Assembly: GCA_028704555.1 (NCBI GenBank)
Contig: JAQWFD010000016.1
Coordinates: 16,537-80,536, forward strand
Source of the DNA: Desulfobacterales bacterium
GTDB lineage: Bacteria > Desulfobacterota > Desulfobacteria > Desulfobacterales > JAQWFD01
DNA length: 64,000 nt
Reading direction: 5' to 3'
This document shows positions 1 to 9,305 of the stretch, piece after piece. The first letter of the stretch is position 1. The number at the start of each line of letters is the position of its first letter. The position numbers and the translations under genes are program-made. The notes below the pieces were generated by a model that saw only the letters and a list, made by a program, of their open reading frames with translations, had not been told where the DNA came from and made no database searches.

Positions 1-1
1 T

Positions 2-2044
2 AACTATACAGATGTAAGAACTGATCTGTTTTCTGCCTTTATTGTCCGGAATACAAAATTCACACTGCCAAAAGGTCAACTTGGTTTTATGTCACCTTTC
101 GTTTGGATGTTTATCTCCTCTTATGAAAAACTGCGTAAATTCTTGATTAATCAGAAAACTTTCACATCTCTTGTTCAGCTTGAATACTCAGGCTTTGAGG
201 GGGCAACTGTTCCTATCTGCACCTTTACGATTGAAAACGCTCATATGCTTAATTACAAAGGTGGTTATGTACGGTTATCAGATTTTCGGGGAGCAAATAA
301 TCAGGGGCCAAAAGCACTGGAAGCGATTCAAAATCCAGCCTGTGGTTGGTTCTTTAATGCTTCTGCTGCAGATTTTATGAAAATCCCTGGCAGTCCGATT
401 GCGTATTGGGTGAGCGAAAAAACAATTCAAAGCTTTTCAGAAAATATGTCTTTAATAGATTTTACACCGCCTAAAAAAGGAATTGATACAGGTAAAAATG
501 ATTTGTTTTTAAGATTTTGGTTCGAACCTTCTATCGTTAGCATCAATTTCCCCTTCATAAAAGACGAAATTGATGTATCAAAATATTGGTATCGGTTCAA
601 TAAAGGTGGTCCCTTCAGAAAATGGTTTGGAAATAACAATTATGTTGTTAATTGGCACAATGATGGTGCAGATATCCGAGAATTCAAAGGAAGTACAATA
701 CGAAATGAAAAATATTTTCGTGAGAACTGTTTAACTTGGTCAGATGTAACATCATCTCAATTTAGTGCAAGATTTTCAGGGGAAGGTGCTATTCACGATA
801 ATTCAGGTCCCTGTGCATTTGGGAATGAATTAAATATAAAAACAAGTTTAGCTTTTCTGAATTCAAAAATTTCCAATTTTTTATTAAAATTATTAAATCC
901 AACATTGCATTATCAGATAGGCAATATCGCCTCCTTGCCTATAGTAAAAAAGATTCCAGGCGATATGTATGATCCTATCAATCAAATGATTGAAATTTCG
1001 AAAACCGATTGGAATTCTAACGAAACCTCATGGAGTTATAATAGCCATCCTTTTTTTCATGCAGAAATCCATCTGGCAGGATTGAAACATATTTACACTA
1101 AACTTTGTATTCATTGGCAAGAACAAATATCCGAAATGCTACAACTCGAAGAAGAAAACAACCGCATCTTCATCGAAGCCTATGGCCTTAAGGATGAACT
1201 CACCCCAGACGTTCCGCTTAACGAAATCACCCTGACCTGCAACCCCCATTACCGCTATGGAAAAGGAAAAACAGAAGAAGAATACGAAACCCTCCTTCTC
1301 ACCGACACCATGAAAGAGCTGATCTCCTACGCCATCGGCTGCATGATGGGAAGATACAGCCTGGATGAACCCGGCTTGATTTATGCCCACAGCGGCAACA
1401 AAGGGTTTGATCCATCAAAATATAAAACCTTTCCTGCCGATGATGACGGCATTATCCCGATCATGGATATGGAGTGGTTCGAGGATGATGCAGCCCGGCG
1501 ATTTGTTGACTTTATTAAAACAGCCTGGCCCCCAGAAACCCTTGATGAAAACCTGAAATTTATTGCAGACACTCTGAACCCCAAGGGCAGCGAATCACCG
1601 GCGGATACCATCAGGCGATACCTGAGCACCACATTCTTTAAAGACCACATGAAAACATACAAGAAACGACCCATCTACTGGCTGTTTTCAAGCGGCAGGC
1701 AAAAGGCGTTTGAATGCCTTGTCTATCTGCATCGGTATAATGATTCAACCCTGTCAAGAATTCGGTCCAATTATGTAACCCCGCTCCAGGGTAATATCAG
1801 CGCCCGGATTGAATATCTTGACCATGAAAGGGATTCGTCCACAACGGCCTCTGCCCAGAAAAAGATCCAAAAGGAAATCGATTTATTAAAGAAAAAGCAG
1901 ATGGAACTGAAAGCCTTTGATGATGAGCTGCGGCATTTTGCAGACATGAAAATTTCCCTTGATCTGGATGACGGGGTAAAGGTGAATTATGGAAAATTTG
2001 GGAACCTTCTTGCAGAGAAAAAAGCAATCACCGGGGAAAAATGA
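2..2044 (+). CDS. pglX: BREX adenine-specific DNA methyltransferase PglX, 3' part (5' truncated by window edge)
   Basis: The reading frame is open from base 2, so the start and the SAM-binding/NPPY part lie outside the window; 680 residues are visible. PglX is the N6-adenine methyltransferase of BREX phage defence: it marks host DNA and is needed for restriction. Seen here: the post-catalytic stretch YTDVRTDLFSAFIVR, then GQLGFMSPFVWMF, typical of PglX after the methylase core, a central target-recognition-like region, and a charged helical C-terminal tail. The next BREX genes follow on the same strand, which supports the call. Base composition changes inside the gene: about the first 1,130 bases are clearly AT-rich and the remainder matches the neighbourhood, suggesting a mosaic. 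Family call is firm; the subtype (type 1) comes from the pglZ-brxL order. Confidence 0.9.
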   Translation, partial: NYTDVRTDLFSAFIVRNTKFTLPKGQLGFMSPFVWMFISSYEKLRKFLINQKTFTSLVQLEYSGFEGATVPICTFTIENAHMLNYKGGYVRLSDFRGANNQGPKALEAIQNPACGWFFNASAADFMKIPGSPIAYWVSEKTIQSFSENMSLIDFTPPKKGIDTGKNDLFLRFWFEPSIVSINFPFIKDEIDVSKYWYRFNKGGPFRKWFGNNNYVVNWHNDGADIREFKGSTIRNEKYFRENCLTWSDVTSSQFSARFSGEGAIHDNSGPCAFGNELNIKTSLAFLNSKISNFLLKLLNPTLHYQIGNIASLPIVKKIPGDMYDPINQMIEISKTDWNSNETSWSYNSHPFFHAEIHLAGLKHIYTKLCIHWQEQISEMLQLEEENNRIFIEAYGLKDELTPDVPLNEITLTCNPHYRYGKGKTEEEYETLLLTDTMKELISYAIGCMMGRYSLDEPGLIYAHSGNKGFDPSKYKTFPADDDGIIPIMDMEWFEDDAARRFVDFIKTAWPPETLDENLKFIADTLNPKGSESPADTIRRYLSTTFFKDHMKTYKKRPIYWLFSSGRQKAFECLVYLHRYNDSTLSRIRSNYVTPLQGNISARIEYLDHERDSSTTASAQKKIQKEIDLLKKKQMELKAFDDELRHFADMKISLDLDDGVKVNYGKFGNLLAEKKAITGEK

Positions 2045-2127
2045 TCATTGAACGTAAAGCCAGCAGAGCAGTTGTCGGCTGTGTTGAAGCTGCAAAAGCA
2101 AAAAGGTTCAGGGAGGCGATACATTGA
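2041..2127 (+). CDS. 28-residue coupling ORF between pglX and the accessory gene
   Basis: The ATG overlaps the pglX stop as ATGA (2041-2044), and the ORF's TGA overlaps the TTG start of the next gene (2124-2127). It encodes a short basic peptide beginning MIIERKASRAVVG and ending KRFREAIH. I recognise no family. It could be a real small protein, the remnant of a longer gene, or only a device that carries ribosomes from pglX to the weak TTG start. The double overlap is seen directly; function is unknown. Confidence 0.35.
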   Translation: MIIERKASRAVVGCVEAAKAKRFREAIH

Positions 2128-3557
2128 GCAACTTTTACCATAGGCTTTTGGAACAACCTGAAGGTAAAATAATTGAATTCAAAAGGGATCTGTCTTCACC
2201 CAAGCCAATGATGAAAGCACTTGTGGCATTTGCCAATACTGCCGGTGGACGGCTGATTATCGGTGTCAGTGACGACCGGCAGGTGCTGGGGGTTGAAGAC
2301 CCGCTGTCACAGGAGGAACGGCTGTGCAGCATGATCGCCGATTCCATTGCACCCCGCCTTGTGCCGAACATCGAAATGATCACCATTGAGGATAAAACCC
2401 TTTTAATTGCCGAAGTTTTTCTCAGCAGTTCCCGCCCCCATTTTCTGCGTTCCGAAGGTGGGGAAACCGGCGTTTATGTCCGGCTGGGTTCAACCAACCG
2501 CCAGGCTGACCAGGAGCTGATTGCAGAGCTTCGCCGGTCAGTGGAGGGAGTGGCATTTGACGAGATGCCAATGCCTGAGCTTTCCATTGATGATATAGAT
2601 ACCCGGGCCATTGCCCAAAGTGCCCGTGAAAAATCTCCCATGGGTGAGAGAGAACTCAGAACACTCAAGTTGCTTGTACCCCACCAGGGGAGGCTGGTTC
2701 CTTCAAAAGGGGCCATCATTTTATTTGGCAGGGATCGCAGATATTATTTTTCTGATGTATGGGTGCAGTGCGGACGGTTTACCGGTCGAGACAAGGCAGA
2801 TATTTTTGATCACATTGAGATTTACGACCCTCTTCCCCAGGCGGTTGACAGTATCATGCTGTTTCTGAAGAAGCATGCCATGCGCGGGGCCGATTTTTCA
2901 GAGGTCAGGCGTAAAGATGTCTGGAGCATTCCCCTGGGTATTTTGCGTGAAGCTGTCATTAATGCCCTGGTTCATGCAGACTACTCCCAGCGGGGGGCTC
3001 CCATCCGGATTTCCTTTTTTGATGACCGCATTGAAATTGAAAATCCCGGAATTCTTCTGCCCGGCATGACCATCAAAGATATGAAAGAAGGTATATCAAG
3101 AATCAGGAACCCGGTTATTGCCCGTCTTTTTCGGGAGATGAATCTGATTGAGCAATGGGGAACCGGTGTGCCCCGCATGTTCAAACAGGCTCAAGAACTG
3201 GGACTGCCGGAACCTCAGATTGTGGAATTAGGAATGAGGGTCAGGTTTATTGTTCATCTGGCCGAGCAGGTACGTATTCAGACCCAGCCGGCAACCCAAC
3301 AAGTAACCCAACAAGTAACCCAACAAGTAACCCGGCTGCTGGAAAAAATGGAAGGAGAAATAAGCCGATCACAGCTTATGCAAGCCTTACAATTAAAAGA
3401 TCGAGTGAATTTTTCCCGTATTTATCTTGAACCGGCACTTGCGATGAATTTGATTGAAATGACGCAACCGGATTCTCCCAAAAGCCCAACGCAAAAATAC
3501 CGGCTCACGGCAAAGGGACAGGGATTGCTATCCACAGATGACAGCGGAAAGGGCTAA
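2124..3557 (+). CDS. AlbA_2 (Schlafen AAA_4-like) / HATPase_c_4 putative DNA-binding regulator in the BREX operon
   Basis: 477 residues. The TTG start is supported by GGGAGG at 2111-2116. The N-terminal ~130 residues fit the AlbA_2 domain (EFKRDLS, ANTAGGRLIIGV). Residues ~270-330 carry the GHKL-like ATPase signature seen in RecG-like regulators (REAVINALVHADYSQRG, IEIENPG, GTGVPRM), followed by a winged-helix-like tail. Before that tail sits an in-frame TQQV triple repeat encoded by a 12-bp tandem repeat (3293-3333). Such genes recur as accessory genes in BREX and other defence loci; their role is not established, and regulation of the locus or DNA sensing are both possible. It lies between pglX and pglZ on the same strand, so co-transcription is likely. 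Confidence 0.75.
   Translation: MSNFYHRLLEQPEGKIIEFKRDLSSPKPMMKALVAFANTAGGRLIIGVSDDRQVLGVEDPLSQEERLCSMIADSIAPRLVPNIEMITIEDKTLLIAEVFLSSSRPHFLRSEGGETGVYVRLGSTNRQADQELIAELRRSVEGVAFDEMPMPELSIDDIDTRAIAQSAREKSPMGERELRTLKLLVPHQGRLVPSKGAIILFGRDRRYYFSDVWVQCGRFTGRDKADIFDHIEIYDPLPQAVDSIMLFLKKHAMRGADFSEVRRKDVWSIPLGILREAVINALVHADYSQRGAPIRISFFDDRIEIENPGILLPGMTIKDMKEGISRIRNPVIARLFREMNLIEQWGTGVPRMFKQAQELGLPEPQIVELGMRVRFIVHLAEQVRIQTQPATQQVTQQVTQQVTRLLEKMEGEISRSQLMQALQLKDRVNFSRIYLEPALAMNLIEMTQPDSPKSPTQKYRLTAKGQGLLSTDDSGKG
3293..3333 (+). repeat. 12-bp in-frame tandem repeat (3.4 copies) coding TQQV units
   Basis: Unit AACCCAACAAGT occurs at 3293-3304, 3305-3316 and 3317-3328 and continues with AACCC. Because the unit is a multiple of three, copy changes would alter linker length between the ATPase part and the C-terminal winged helix without breaking the frame. 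Confidence 0.9.
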
Positions 3558-3741
3558 GGGCCTCGGAACAAATTAAATCCACAATCTTGCTTGTCTTTTT
3601 GCCCGCCTTCTGCGTTGCATCAAAAAGCACATGCAACAAGCATGCACTCTTTGATACGCCTTGAAGACGAACAGGTAAGCGAGTGTGCGAGACTCCGAAA
3701 ATCCTTCGCAATCTTTGTGGATTTTATTCCTTCCGAGGCCC
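3558..3741. repeat. Palindromic dispersed repeat, family 1 copy A (MITE-like)
   Basis: 184 bp with terminal inverted repeats GGGCCTCGGAA / TTCCGAGGCCC and inner arms AAATCCACAATCTT / AATCTTTGTGGATTT. It is flanked on both sides by TAA; the left TAA (3555-3557) is also the stop codon of the preceding gene. A related copy lies at 45137-45289, sharing TTTGATACGCCTTGAAGAC in the core. It has no coding capacity and sits inside the BREX operon between the accessory gene and pglZ. Confidence 0.8.
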
Positions 3742-3785
3742 TAACCCCGGAATCTATCTTTTCTTTAATCTGCGAAAATCTGCGT

Positions 3786-3823
3786 AATCTGCGGATAATT
3801 TTTTTCCACAGATTACGCAGATT
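3786..3823. promoter_or_regulatory. Inverted repeat / stem-loop before pglZ
   Basis: The arm TCTGCGTAATCTGCGG (about 3789-3804) is complementary, with one mismatch, to CCACAGATTACGCAGA further down, with a T-rich loop. The stem ends about 30 bases before the pglZ start. Sequences of the type 'TCTGCGTAATCTGCGG' are widespread genomic repeats, so this may be a repeat rather than a dedicated attenuator. Confidence 0.5.
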
Positions 3824-3850
3824 ATGATGAATATTTTTAACAGGAAAATC

Positions 3851-6499
3851 ATGGATATAAAACAGCTCAACCAGACCCTGACACGGATTTTTAAAGAAGA
3901 GAAGAAACGACTCGTTTTCTGGTATGACGGGGAAAAGGAATTTGAAGAGAGTTTGCCGTCAATAGAAGTGGAAGGAGTTACTCTCTTAAGGCTTGATGAG
4001 ACCTGCGCCCTTGATTTAAAAATAAGGCTTGAGATCGGGGATGTTAATGGACGATTTATTCTTTATGCCCCGTACTATGAACCCGCGCCGGAAAGAGACT
4101 GGCTTTTTGATATTAAATTATACGCCTATCTTTTCCATGCTGACCGGGCGTCGATCCTGATTAAGGAGCTGGGTCTGGAAAACCAGAGCATGAGGCCTTT
4201 TATTAAAGAACGAAGGGCGTTTTTCAGAAGCCGGGACCGGCTTGACCGATTAAAAAAATGGGTTGAACTGCAAGATCGGGAAGATGATATGGATCTTAAG
4301 ATGATCACCGTTCTTGTACGGGCTGACCAGCCTGAACCTTTTGCCATTCTCATGAAATTGATGGCCTCTTTCTGCATGGACGGCCAATTTGATGAAACAA
4401 TGGAATCAAAGCCATGGAAGGAGATTGATGCCTTTGGACTTACCCCTTCATTTTGGAAATTCATGGTGCAAACCTTTGGATACGTCAATGAATCATCACC
4501 GGGTTTGATGGATCTTTTGATCAGAATTTTTGTCACTGATTTTTCAAACCATCTTAAAAATGATCTGCCGGTTTCCCTTGCACATTTCAGGATTTCAGGA
4601 ACGTCTAAAGCGATGAACGCATCGGTCTTTTTAAACCAGTGGCAGACCCATACCCTTTATTGTAAAAATTTCAACCGGATCTCTAAGGCTATCTCTAAAC
4701 GACTGAATATCGCCCAGGCGATCTCCTGCCTGGAAATTGAAAATCTTCTGGAAGTCTTCACTTTTGAAGATGTGGAACAAAGAGTTATCAGTTCATTCAG
4801 GGATCAGATCATTGATCGTTTTCATCGGGCTTCTTTTGATAAGGATTTTTTAACCATCCAGGATGCCATTAAAAAACGGCTGGATGGATATTGGGCAAAT
4901 TCTATTTTTGAGGATGATCCTGAAAAAAACCTCTATAAATCCGCCTGTCAAGCGTTGGAAACAGCCATAAAGCTGTTTGAGCTGAGAAAAAAATATGACG
5001 GTGGATTTAATTACAAGCGTGCCGACGACATGTTTGCGGCGTATACCCGGGAACTTTTTCTTTTTGATCAATACCATCGAATCTTCAATGAACTTGCCAA
5101 TGAGGCGGAACAGGGTGGATGGGATGTGTTGAAACAGCTTAGATCCTGTGTGGAAGATTGTTACAGTGGCTGGTTCCTGGAACAGCTTTCCATTAAATGG
5201 GGTGATTTCCTCGGATCTGATTCTGATTTGATTGCACCGGGTCTGCTTGACCACTGGCATTTGAAGGGGATTGATAATCAATATAATTTTTTTAAGGAAA
5301 AGATAAGGCCTGTATTGGCCAGGTCCGATAGAAACAGGATATTTGTCATTGTCAGCGATGCCTTTCGTTATGAAGCAGGAAAAGAGATGACAGACCAGAT
5401 CAATGGCAAGTATCGGCTTCAGGCTGAGATTGAGCCCATGCTTGGCGTTTTGCCGAGTTTTACAGCCCTGGGTATGGCATCAACGCTGCCATATGAATCC
5501 TTGTCATTTAAAGAGGATTCAATAAGTCCATTACTTGACGGGAAAGCAACCGGTTCATTTGATCAGCGTGCGGCCATTCTAAATAATGTTAACGGAACAG
5601 CCGTTAAAGCATCAGATCTGTCAGCCATGAGCAAAGACAAGGGCCGGGAGTTTGTAAAACCCCACAGGGTCGTTTATATTTATCATGATCATATTGATGC
5701 TGTTGGAGACAAGGCCGTTTCAGAAGATAAGACCTTTGAGGCCGTAAGAACTGCCATTGATGAGCTGACAGCGCTTGTGGGGCTTATCATTGACCGCCTG
5801 AATGGCTCCCGGGTCATTATCACCGCAGATCATGGTTTTATTTATCAGGAAAAAGATCTGGCGGCCTTGGACAAAAGTATCCTGGAGCCGGAACCCAACG
5901 GTGCGGTTAAAAAGCATAAACGATTCATTCTGGGAGCAACCCTTGGAAAATCTGATAAGGTATTTGTCGGCAGCACTAAACAGACCGCCAATACGATTAC
6001 AGATATGAAGTTCTGGCTGCCAGGGGGAACCAACCGGTTCAATTTTGTGGGGGGAGCAAAGTTTTTCCATGGCGGGGCCATGCTCCAGGAAATCACCATA
6101 CCGGTGATAACGGTATCTGAAATGAAGGGAATCCATAAGGAGAAATCCCAGGTGGGCATGGTGGGTGTTTCTTTACTGGGATCCTCTAAAAAGATCGTGA
6201 CCAATATCCCCAGATTTGAATTCATACAGACCGATGCCGTTTCCCAGCGCATGAAACCCAGGACCTTAAAAGTATCTTTGCGGGACGGAAACGATATTGT
6301 CAGCAAAGAAGAGACCCTCACCTTTGACAGCAGTTCTTCATCCATGGATGAACGTAAAAAAACAGTCAGGCTATCTTTAAAATCAGGACCCTTTGACAAT
6401 AAAAAAGAATATGCCCTGGTGCTTCGCAATGCCGAGGATGAGACAGAATATGACAGACTGCCGTTCATGATAGATATTGCATTTGCAAACGATTTTTAG
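3851..6499 (+). CDS. pglZ: BREX alkaline-phosphatase-superfamily protein PglZ (type A)
   Basis: 882 residues from the ATG at 3851, chosen because CAGGAAAATC precedes it and the family consensus begins near MDIKQLNQTL; an in-frame ATG at 3824 would add nine residues. PglZ is a core BREX protein with an alkaline-phosphatase-like fold; it partners PglX and is required for methylation and defence. Metal-site motifs are visible: FVIVSDAFRYEAG in the middle and ITADHGFIYQ further on, preceded by an acidic/His patch (YIYHDHIDAVGDK). The C-terminal beta-rich part follows HGGAMLQEITIPV. It is separated from the previous gene by a palindromic repeat and followed eight bases later by brxL. Confidence 0.93.
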   Translation: MDIKQLNQTLTRIFKEEKKRLVFWYDGEKEFEESLPSIEVEGVTLLRLDETCALDLKIRLEIGDVNGRFILYAPYYEPAPERDWLFDIKLYAYLFHADRASILIKELGLENQSMRPFIKERRAFFRSRDRLDRLKKWVELQDREDDMDLKMITVLVRADQPEPFAILMKLMASFCMDGQFDETMESKPWKEIDAFGLTPSFWKFMVQTFGYVNESSPGLMDLLIRIFVTDFSNHLKNDLPVSLAHFRISGTSKAMNASVFLNQWQTHTLYCKNFNRISKAISKRLNIAQAISCLEIENLLEVFTFEDVEQRVISSFRDQIIDRFHRASFDKDFLTIQDAIKKRLDGYWANSIFEDDPEKNLYKSACQALETAIKLFELRKKYDGGFNYKRADDMFAAYTRELFLFDQYHRIFNELANEAEQGGWDVLKQLRSCVEDCYSGWFLEQLSIKWGDFLGSDSDLIAPGLLDHWHLKGIDNQYNFFKEKIRPVLARSDRNRIFVIVSDAFRYEAGKEMTDQINGKYRLQAEIEPMLGVLPSFTALGMASTLPYESLSFKEDSISPLLDGKATGSFDQRAAILNNVNGTAVKASDLSAMSKDKGREFVKPHRVVYIYHDHIDAVGDKAVSEDKTFEAVRTAIDELTALVGLIIDRLNGSRVIITADHGFIYQEKDLAALDKSILEPEPNGAVKKHKRFILGATLGKSDKVFVGSTKQTANTITDMKFWLPGGTNRFNFVGGAKFFHGGAMLQEITIPVITVSEMKGIHKEKSQVGMVGVSLLGSSKKIVTNIPRFEFIQTDAVSQRMKPRTLKVSLRDGNDIVSKEETLTFDSSSSSMDERKKTVRLSLKSGPFDNKKEYALVLRNAEDETEYDRLPFMIDIAFANDF

Positions 6500-6507
6500 G
6501 TGGATTT

Positions 6508-8544
6508 ATGGAAACAGGCGATGTCAGTATTGATGTATTGTTAAATACGCATTTTGCAGGCCGTGTGGTACGAAAAGATCTGACCAAACTTCTCAAGGAG
6601 GGCGCCAATGTCCCTGTTTATGTGTTGGAATACCTCCTGGGGATGTATTGTGCGGTTGAAGATGAAGCGGTGATACAGGAAGGGCTTAAAACAGTAAAGC
6701 AGATTCTGTCAGATAATTATGTCCGCCCGGATGAGGCCGAAAAGGTCAAATCCAAAATTAAAGAACTCGGCAGCTATAAAATCATTGATAAGGTGACGGT
6801 AAAGCTCAATGAAAGACGAGATGTCTATGAAGGCATGCTTTCCAACCTCGGGGTCAAGGGACTTGAAGTCTCCAGTGATATTGTAAAACGATATGAAAAA
6901 CTCCTGGTGGGAGGCATCTGGTGTATTTTAAATCTTCAATATTATTATGAGGAAGGGTCAAAGGATTCCCCCTTTCTTATATCAGAGCTCAAACCCATTC
7001 AAATGCCCAATCTTGATATGAACTTGATTTTTGAAGGGCGGAAGCAATTTTCTGAAGAACAATGGATCGACATGATCTTAAGATCAACCGGACTTGAACC
7101 GACTCTTTTTGAGACGCGTGTTAAATGGCATTTTCTGTCACGGTTGATCCCGCTGGTTGAAAATAATTATAACCTGTGCGAACTGGGACCCAGGGGAACG
7201 GGTAAAAGTCATATTTACAAAGAAATCAGTCCCAATTCGATACTGGTGTCCGGCGGCCAGACAACGGTGGCAAACCTGTTTTACAATATGAGCAGTCGGA
7301 AAGTCGGTCTTGTGGGGGTATGGGACACGGTGGCATTTGATGAGGTTGCCGGCATCCGGTTTAAAGATAAAGACGGCATACAGATCATGAAGGATTTTAT
7401 GGCATCCGGTTCTTTTTCCCGGGGAAGGGATGAAGTTAATGCCAATGCTGCCATGGTCTTTGTGGGCAACATCAACCAAAGTGTGGATATGCTCGTTAAA
7501 ACCAGTCATCTTTTTGCGCCTTTCCCTGAAGAAATGATTGATGCTGCTTTTTTCGACCGGATGCATGCCTATGTTCCGGGCTGGGAAATCCCCAAGATGA
7601 GACCCGGATTTCTCACCAACCAGTATGGATTGATTGTTGATTTTCTTGCTGAATTCTTAAGGGAAATGCGGAAAAGAAGCTTTTCAGATGCCATTGATCG
7701 ATATTTTAAAATGGGAAACAACCTGAATCAGAGAGATATCATTGCCGTTCGAAAAACAGTGTCCGGACTTTTAAAAATCATATATCCCCATGGCGATTTT
7801 GATAAAGATGCGGTTGAACGCTGCCTCGTTTATGGCTTGGAAAGCAGGAGGCGTGTTAAAGAACAGCTGAAAAAGATCGGGGGCATGGAATTTTATGATG
7901 TGCATTTCAGCTACATCGATAATGAAACCCTGGAAGAAAAGTTTGTCAGTGTTCTTGAGCAGGGCGGAGGGACACTCATCCCTGAAGGCCCCATGAATCC
8001 TGGAACGATGCATACGGTAAAGCTCGGAACCTCCGGACATCCCGGTTTATACCGATTGGAACTTCAGGTGACAGCGGGCAATGGCAAATTATCGATTTCA
8101 GGCTCTGGAACCGACACAAAGACCAAAGAGGCCATCAAAATTGCCTATGACTATTTTAAGGCTAACATGGCAAGGGTCAGTTCCATGTCCAAAGTCGGCG
8201 ATCATGATTATCACCTTCATATTGTTGAAATGCAAAGCACCGGCCCTGCTTCTGATCTGACCCTGTGCAGTTTTATCTCCTTATGTTCCGGGCTGATGGG
8301 TAGATCCATCCAAAGTCAGATGATCGTTTTGGGAAATATGAGCCTGGGTGGAACCATTGAAAAAGCATCAAATCTCGCAGAAAAGCTGCAAACCGGATTT
8401 GACGCGGGTGCAAAAAAAATCCTGATTCCCATGAGCAGTGTGGGAGATATCCCAACCATCCCCGGGGAACTGTTTGCCAAATTCCAGACGAGTTTTTATT
8501 CAGACCCTGTGGATGCTGTCTATAAAGCCTTAGGCGTCAAATAA
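6508..8544 (+). CDS. brxL: BREX Lon-like AAA+ protein BrxL
   Basis: 678 residues; AGGTGG overlaps the end of pglZ and sets the start. BrxL is the Lon-like AAA+ effector of type 1 BREX. The Walker A is GPRGTGKSH at residues 227-235, followed by WDTVAFDEVAG (Walker B region) and a sensor-like FVGNINQS. The C-terminal ~150 residues align with the proteolytic domain of Lon, but compared with the genuine Lon in this same window the nucleophilic serine position is Ala581 (TGPASD against DGPSAG) and the lysine position is Ala624 (LAEK against LKEK). The peptidase centre therefore looks absent, consistent with a DNA-acting rather than proteolytic role. It closes the BREX locus at its 3' end. Confidence 0.95.
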   Translation: METGDVSIDVLLNTHFAGRVVRKDLTKLLKEGANVPVYVLEYLLGMYCAVEDEAVIQEGLKTVKQILSDNYVRPDEAEKVKSKIKELGSYKIIDKVTVKLNERRDVYEGMLSNLGVKGLEVSSDIVKRYEKLLVGGIWCILNLQYYYEEGSKDSPFLISELKPIQMPNLDMNLIFEGRKQFSEEQWIDMILRSTGLEPTLFETRVKWHFLSRLIPLVENNYNLCELGPRGTGKSHIYKEISPNSILVSGGQTTVANLFYNMSSRKVGLVGVWDTVAFDEVAGIRFKDKDGIQIMKDFMASGSFSRGRDEVNANAAMVFVGNINQSVDMLVKTSHLFAPFPEEMIDAAFFDRMHAYVPGWEIPKMRPGFLTNQYGLIVDFLAEFLREMRKRSFSDAIDRYFKMGNNLNQRDIIAVRKTVSGLLKIIYPHGDFDKDAVERCLVYGLESRRRVKEQLKKIGGMEFYDVHFSYIDNETLEEKFVSVLEQGGGTLIPEGPMNPGTMHTVKLGTSGHPGLYRLELQVTAGNGKLSISGSGTDTKTKEAIKIAYDYFKANMARVSSMSKVGDHDYHLHIVEMQSTGPASDLTLCSFISLCSGLMGRSIQSQMIVLGNMSLGGTIEKASNLAEKLQTGFDAGAKKILIPMSSVGDIPTIPGELFAKFQTSFYSDPVDAVYKALGVK

Positions 8545-9101
8545 TAAAGAGCAGGTGTATTTGCTGCAAATGGGGGCTGTGTGAATAAACAGATGGATAA
8601 TCGAACCCCCGGAGCCATGTATTCCCTTATACCGGGAATCAAAGACTGGTGAGGTGTGGGAGAAGGAGACCTAATGTGTCTGGATAAAAGTTTTTACCTG
8701 TGGCTGGCAGGATAGACTACGAATATTACTGCGATATTAGAGTAGACAGGGGAAACATCCGTGAGAAGGCGTCAGGGCTGGCCATGGCTGAAATGTAAAA
8801 AATTGGATTTTGATAATATATAATAGTTACAATAAATTTTACATTTATTGAAGATAAGTATTCTTCAATAACCATTTAACATTACATATATATAATATAT
8901 AGCAGGGCTATTGGATAAATCTATTCACTCACGCGCTCGATAGAGTTAAAAGGTATTTGTAACCGTTTTAGCATCCGGCTTGTAATGGCTGCCTTTCATG
9001 CGATTCATATGTCATTATGGGGCGGAAAACTGCCCCATAACTGCAGCGCGGAAAACGGAAACGAATATCAGATATTACGATACGATTAAAGAGAACGGTC
9101 G
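8545..9101. other. BREX-to-core junction; possible truncated group II intron RNA at 8579-8800
   Basis: There is no gene here. From 8579 (GTGTGAATAAAC) to about 8800 the sequence is purine-rich and stem-forming (ATTCCC...GGGAAT; GGCTGG...), starting with a GUGYG-like 5' end as in group II introns. No intron-encoded protein or domain V is present, so at most a 5' fragment remains. 8805-8910 is very AT-rich (ATATATATAATATATAG), with a small hairpin TTGAAGA/TCTTCAA. The tail (8911-9101) shows nothing recognisable. Confidence 0.3.
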
Positions 9102-9287
9102 TCAGGCATCCTTTTTGTCTGAAATCTTTTTTTCGTCTTCATCCTCATTTATTTCTTTGGTCGCTTTTTTGAAATTTTTTATGCCTTTTCCGATACCGGA
9201 TCCGATTTCGGGCAGTTTGCCTGCACCAAAAATGATCAGGATGATAACCAGTATGATGATAAGTTCCGGCATTCCGATTCCAAACAT
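9102..9287 (-). CDS. tatA: Twin-arginine translocase subunit TatA/TatE
   Basis: 61 residues, starting at [15 protein letters not shown] is five bases upstream, so the longer frame beginning six residues earlier is not used. It has one N-terminal transmembrane helix ([22 protein letters not shown]), the conserved FGxxKLPE hinge, an amphipathic helix ([15 protein letters not shown]) and an acidic/basic tail. TatA oligomers form the protein-conducting part of the Tat export system for folded, cofactor-containing proteins. No tatBC is adjacent. Confidence 0.9.
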   Translation of the reverse strand: MFGIGMPELIIILVIILIIFGAGKLPEIGSGIGKGIKNFKKATKEINEDEDEKKISDKKDA

Positions 9288-9305
9288 AAACTCCTCCTGT
9301 CTCAT

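Noticed and set aside
3293..3333. Short direct repeats that might suggest a CRISPR
   Set aside because: The unit is 12 bp with no spacers and lies within a coding region. No CRISPR array was seen anywhere in the window.
3155..3430. Open frame with repeated 'NPTS' units overlapping the AlbA_2/ATPase gene
   Set aside because: It is the alternate-frame reading of the 12-bp tandem repeat in a well-supported gene.
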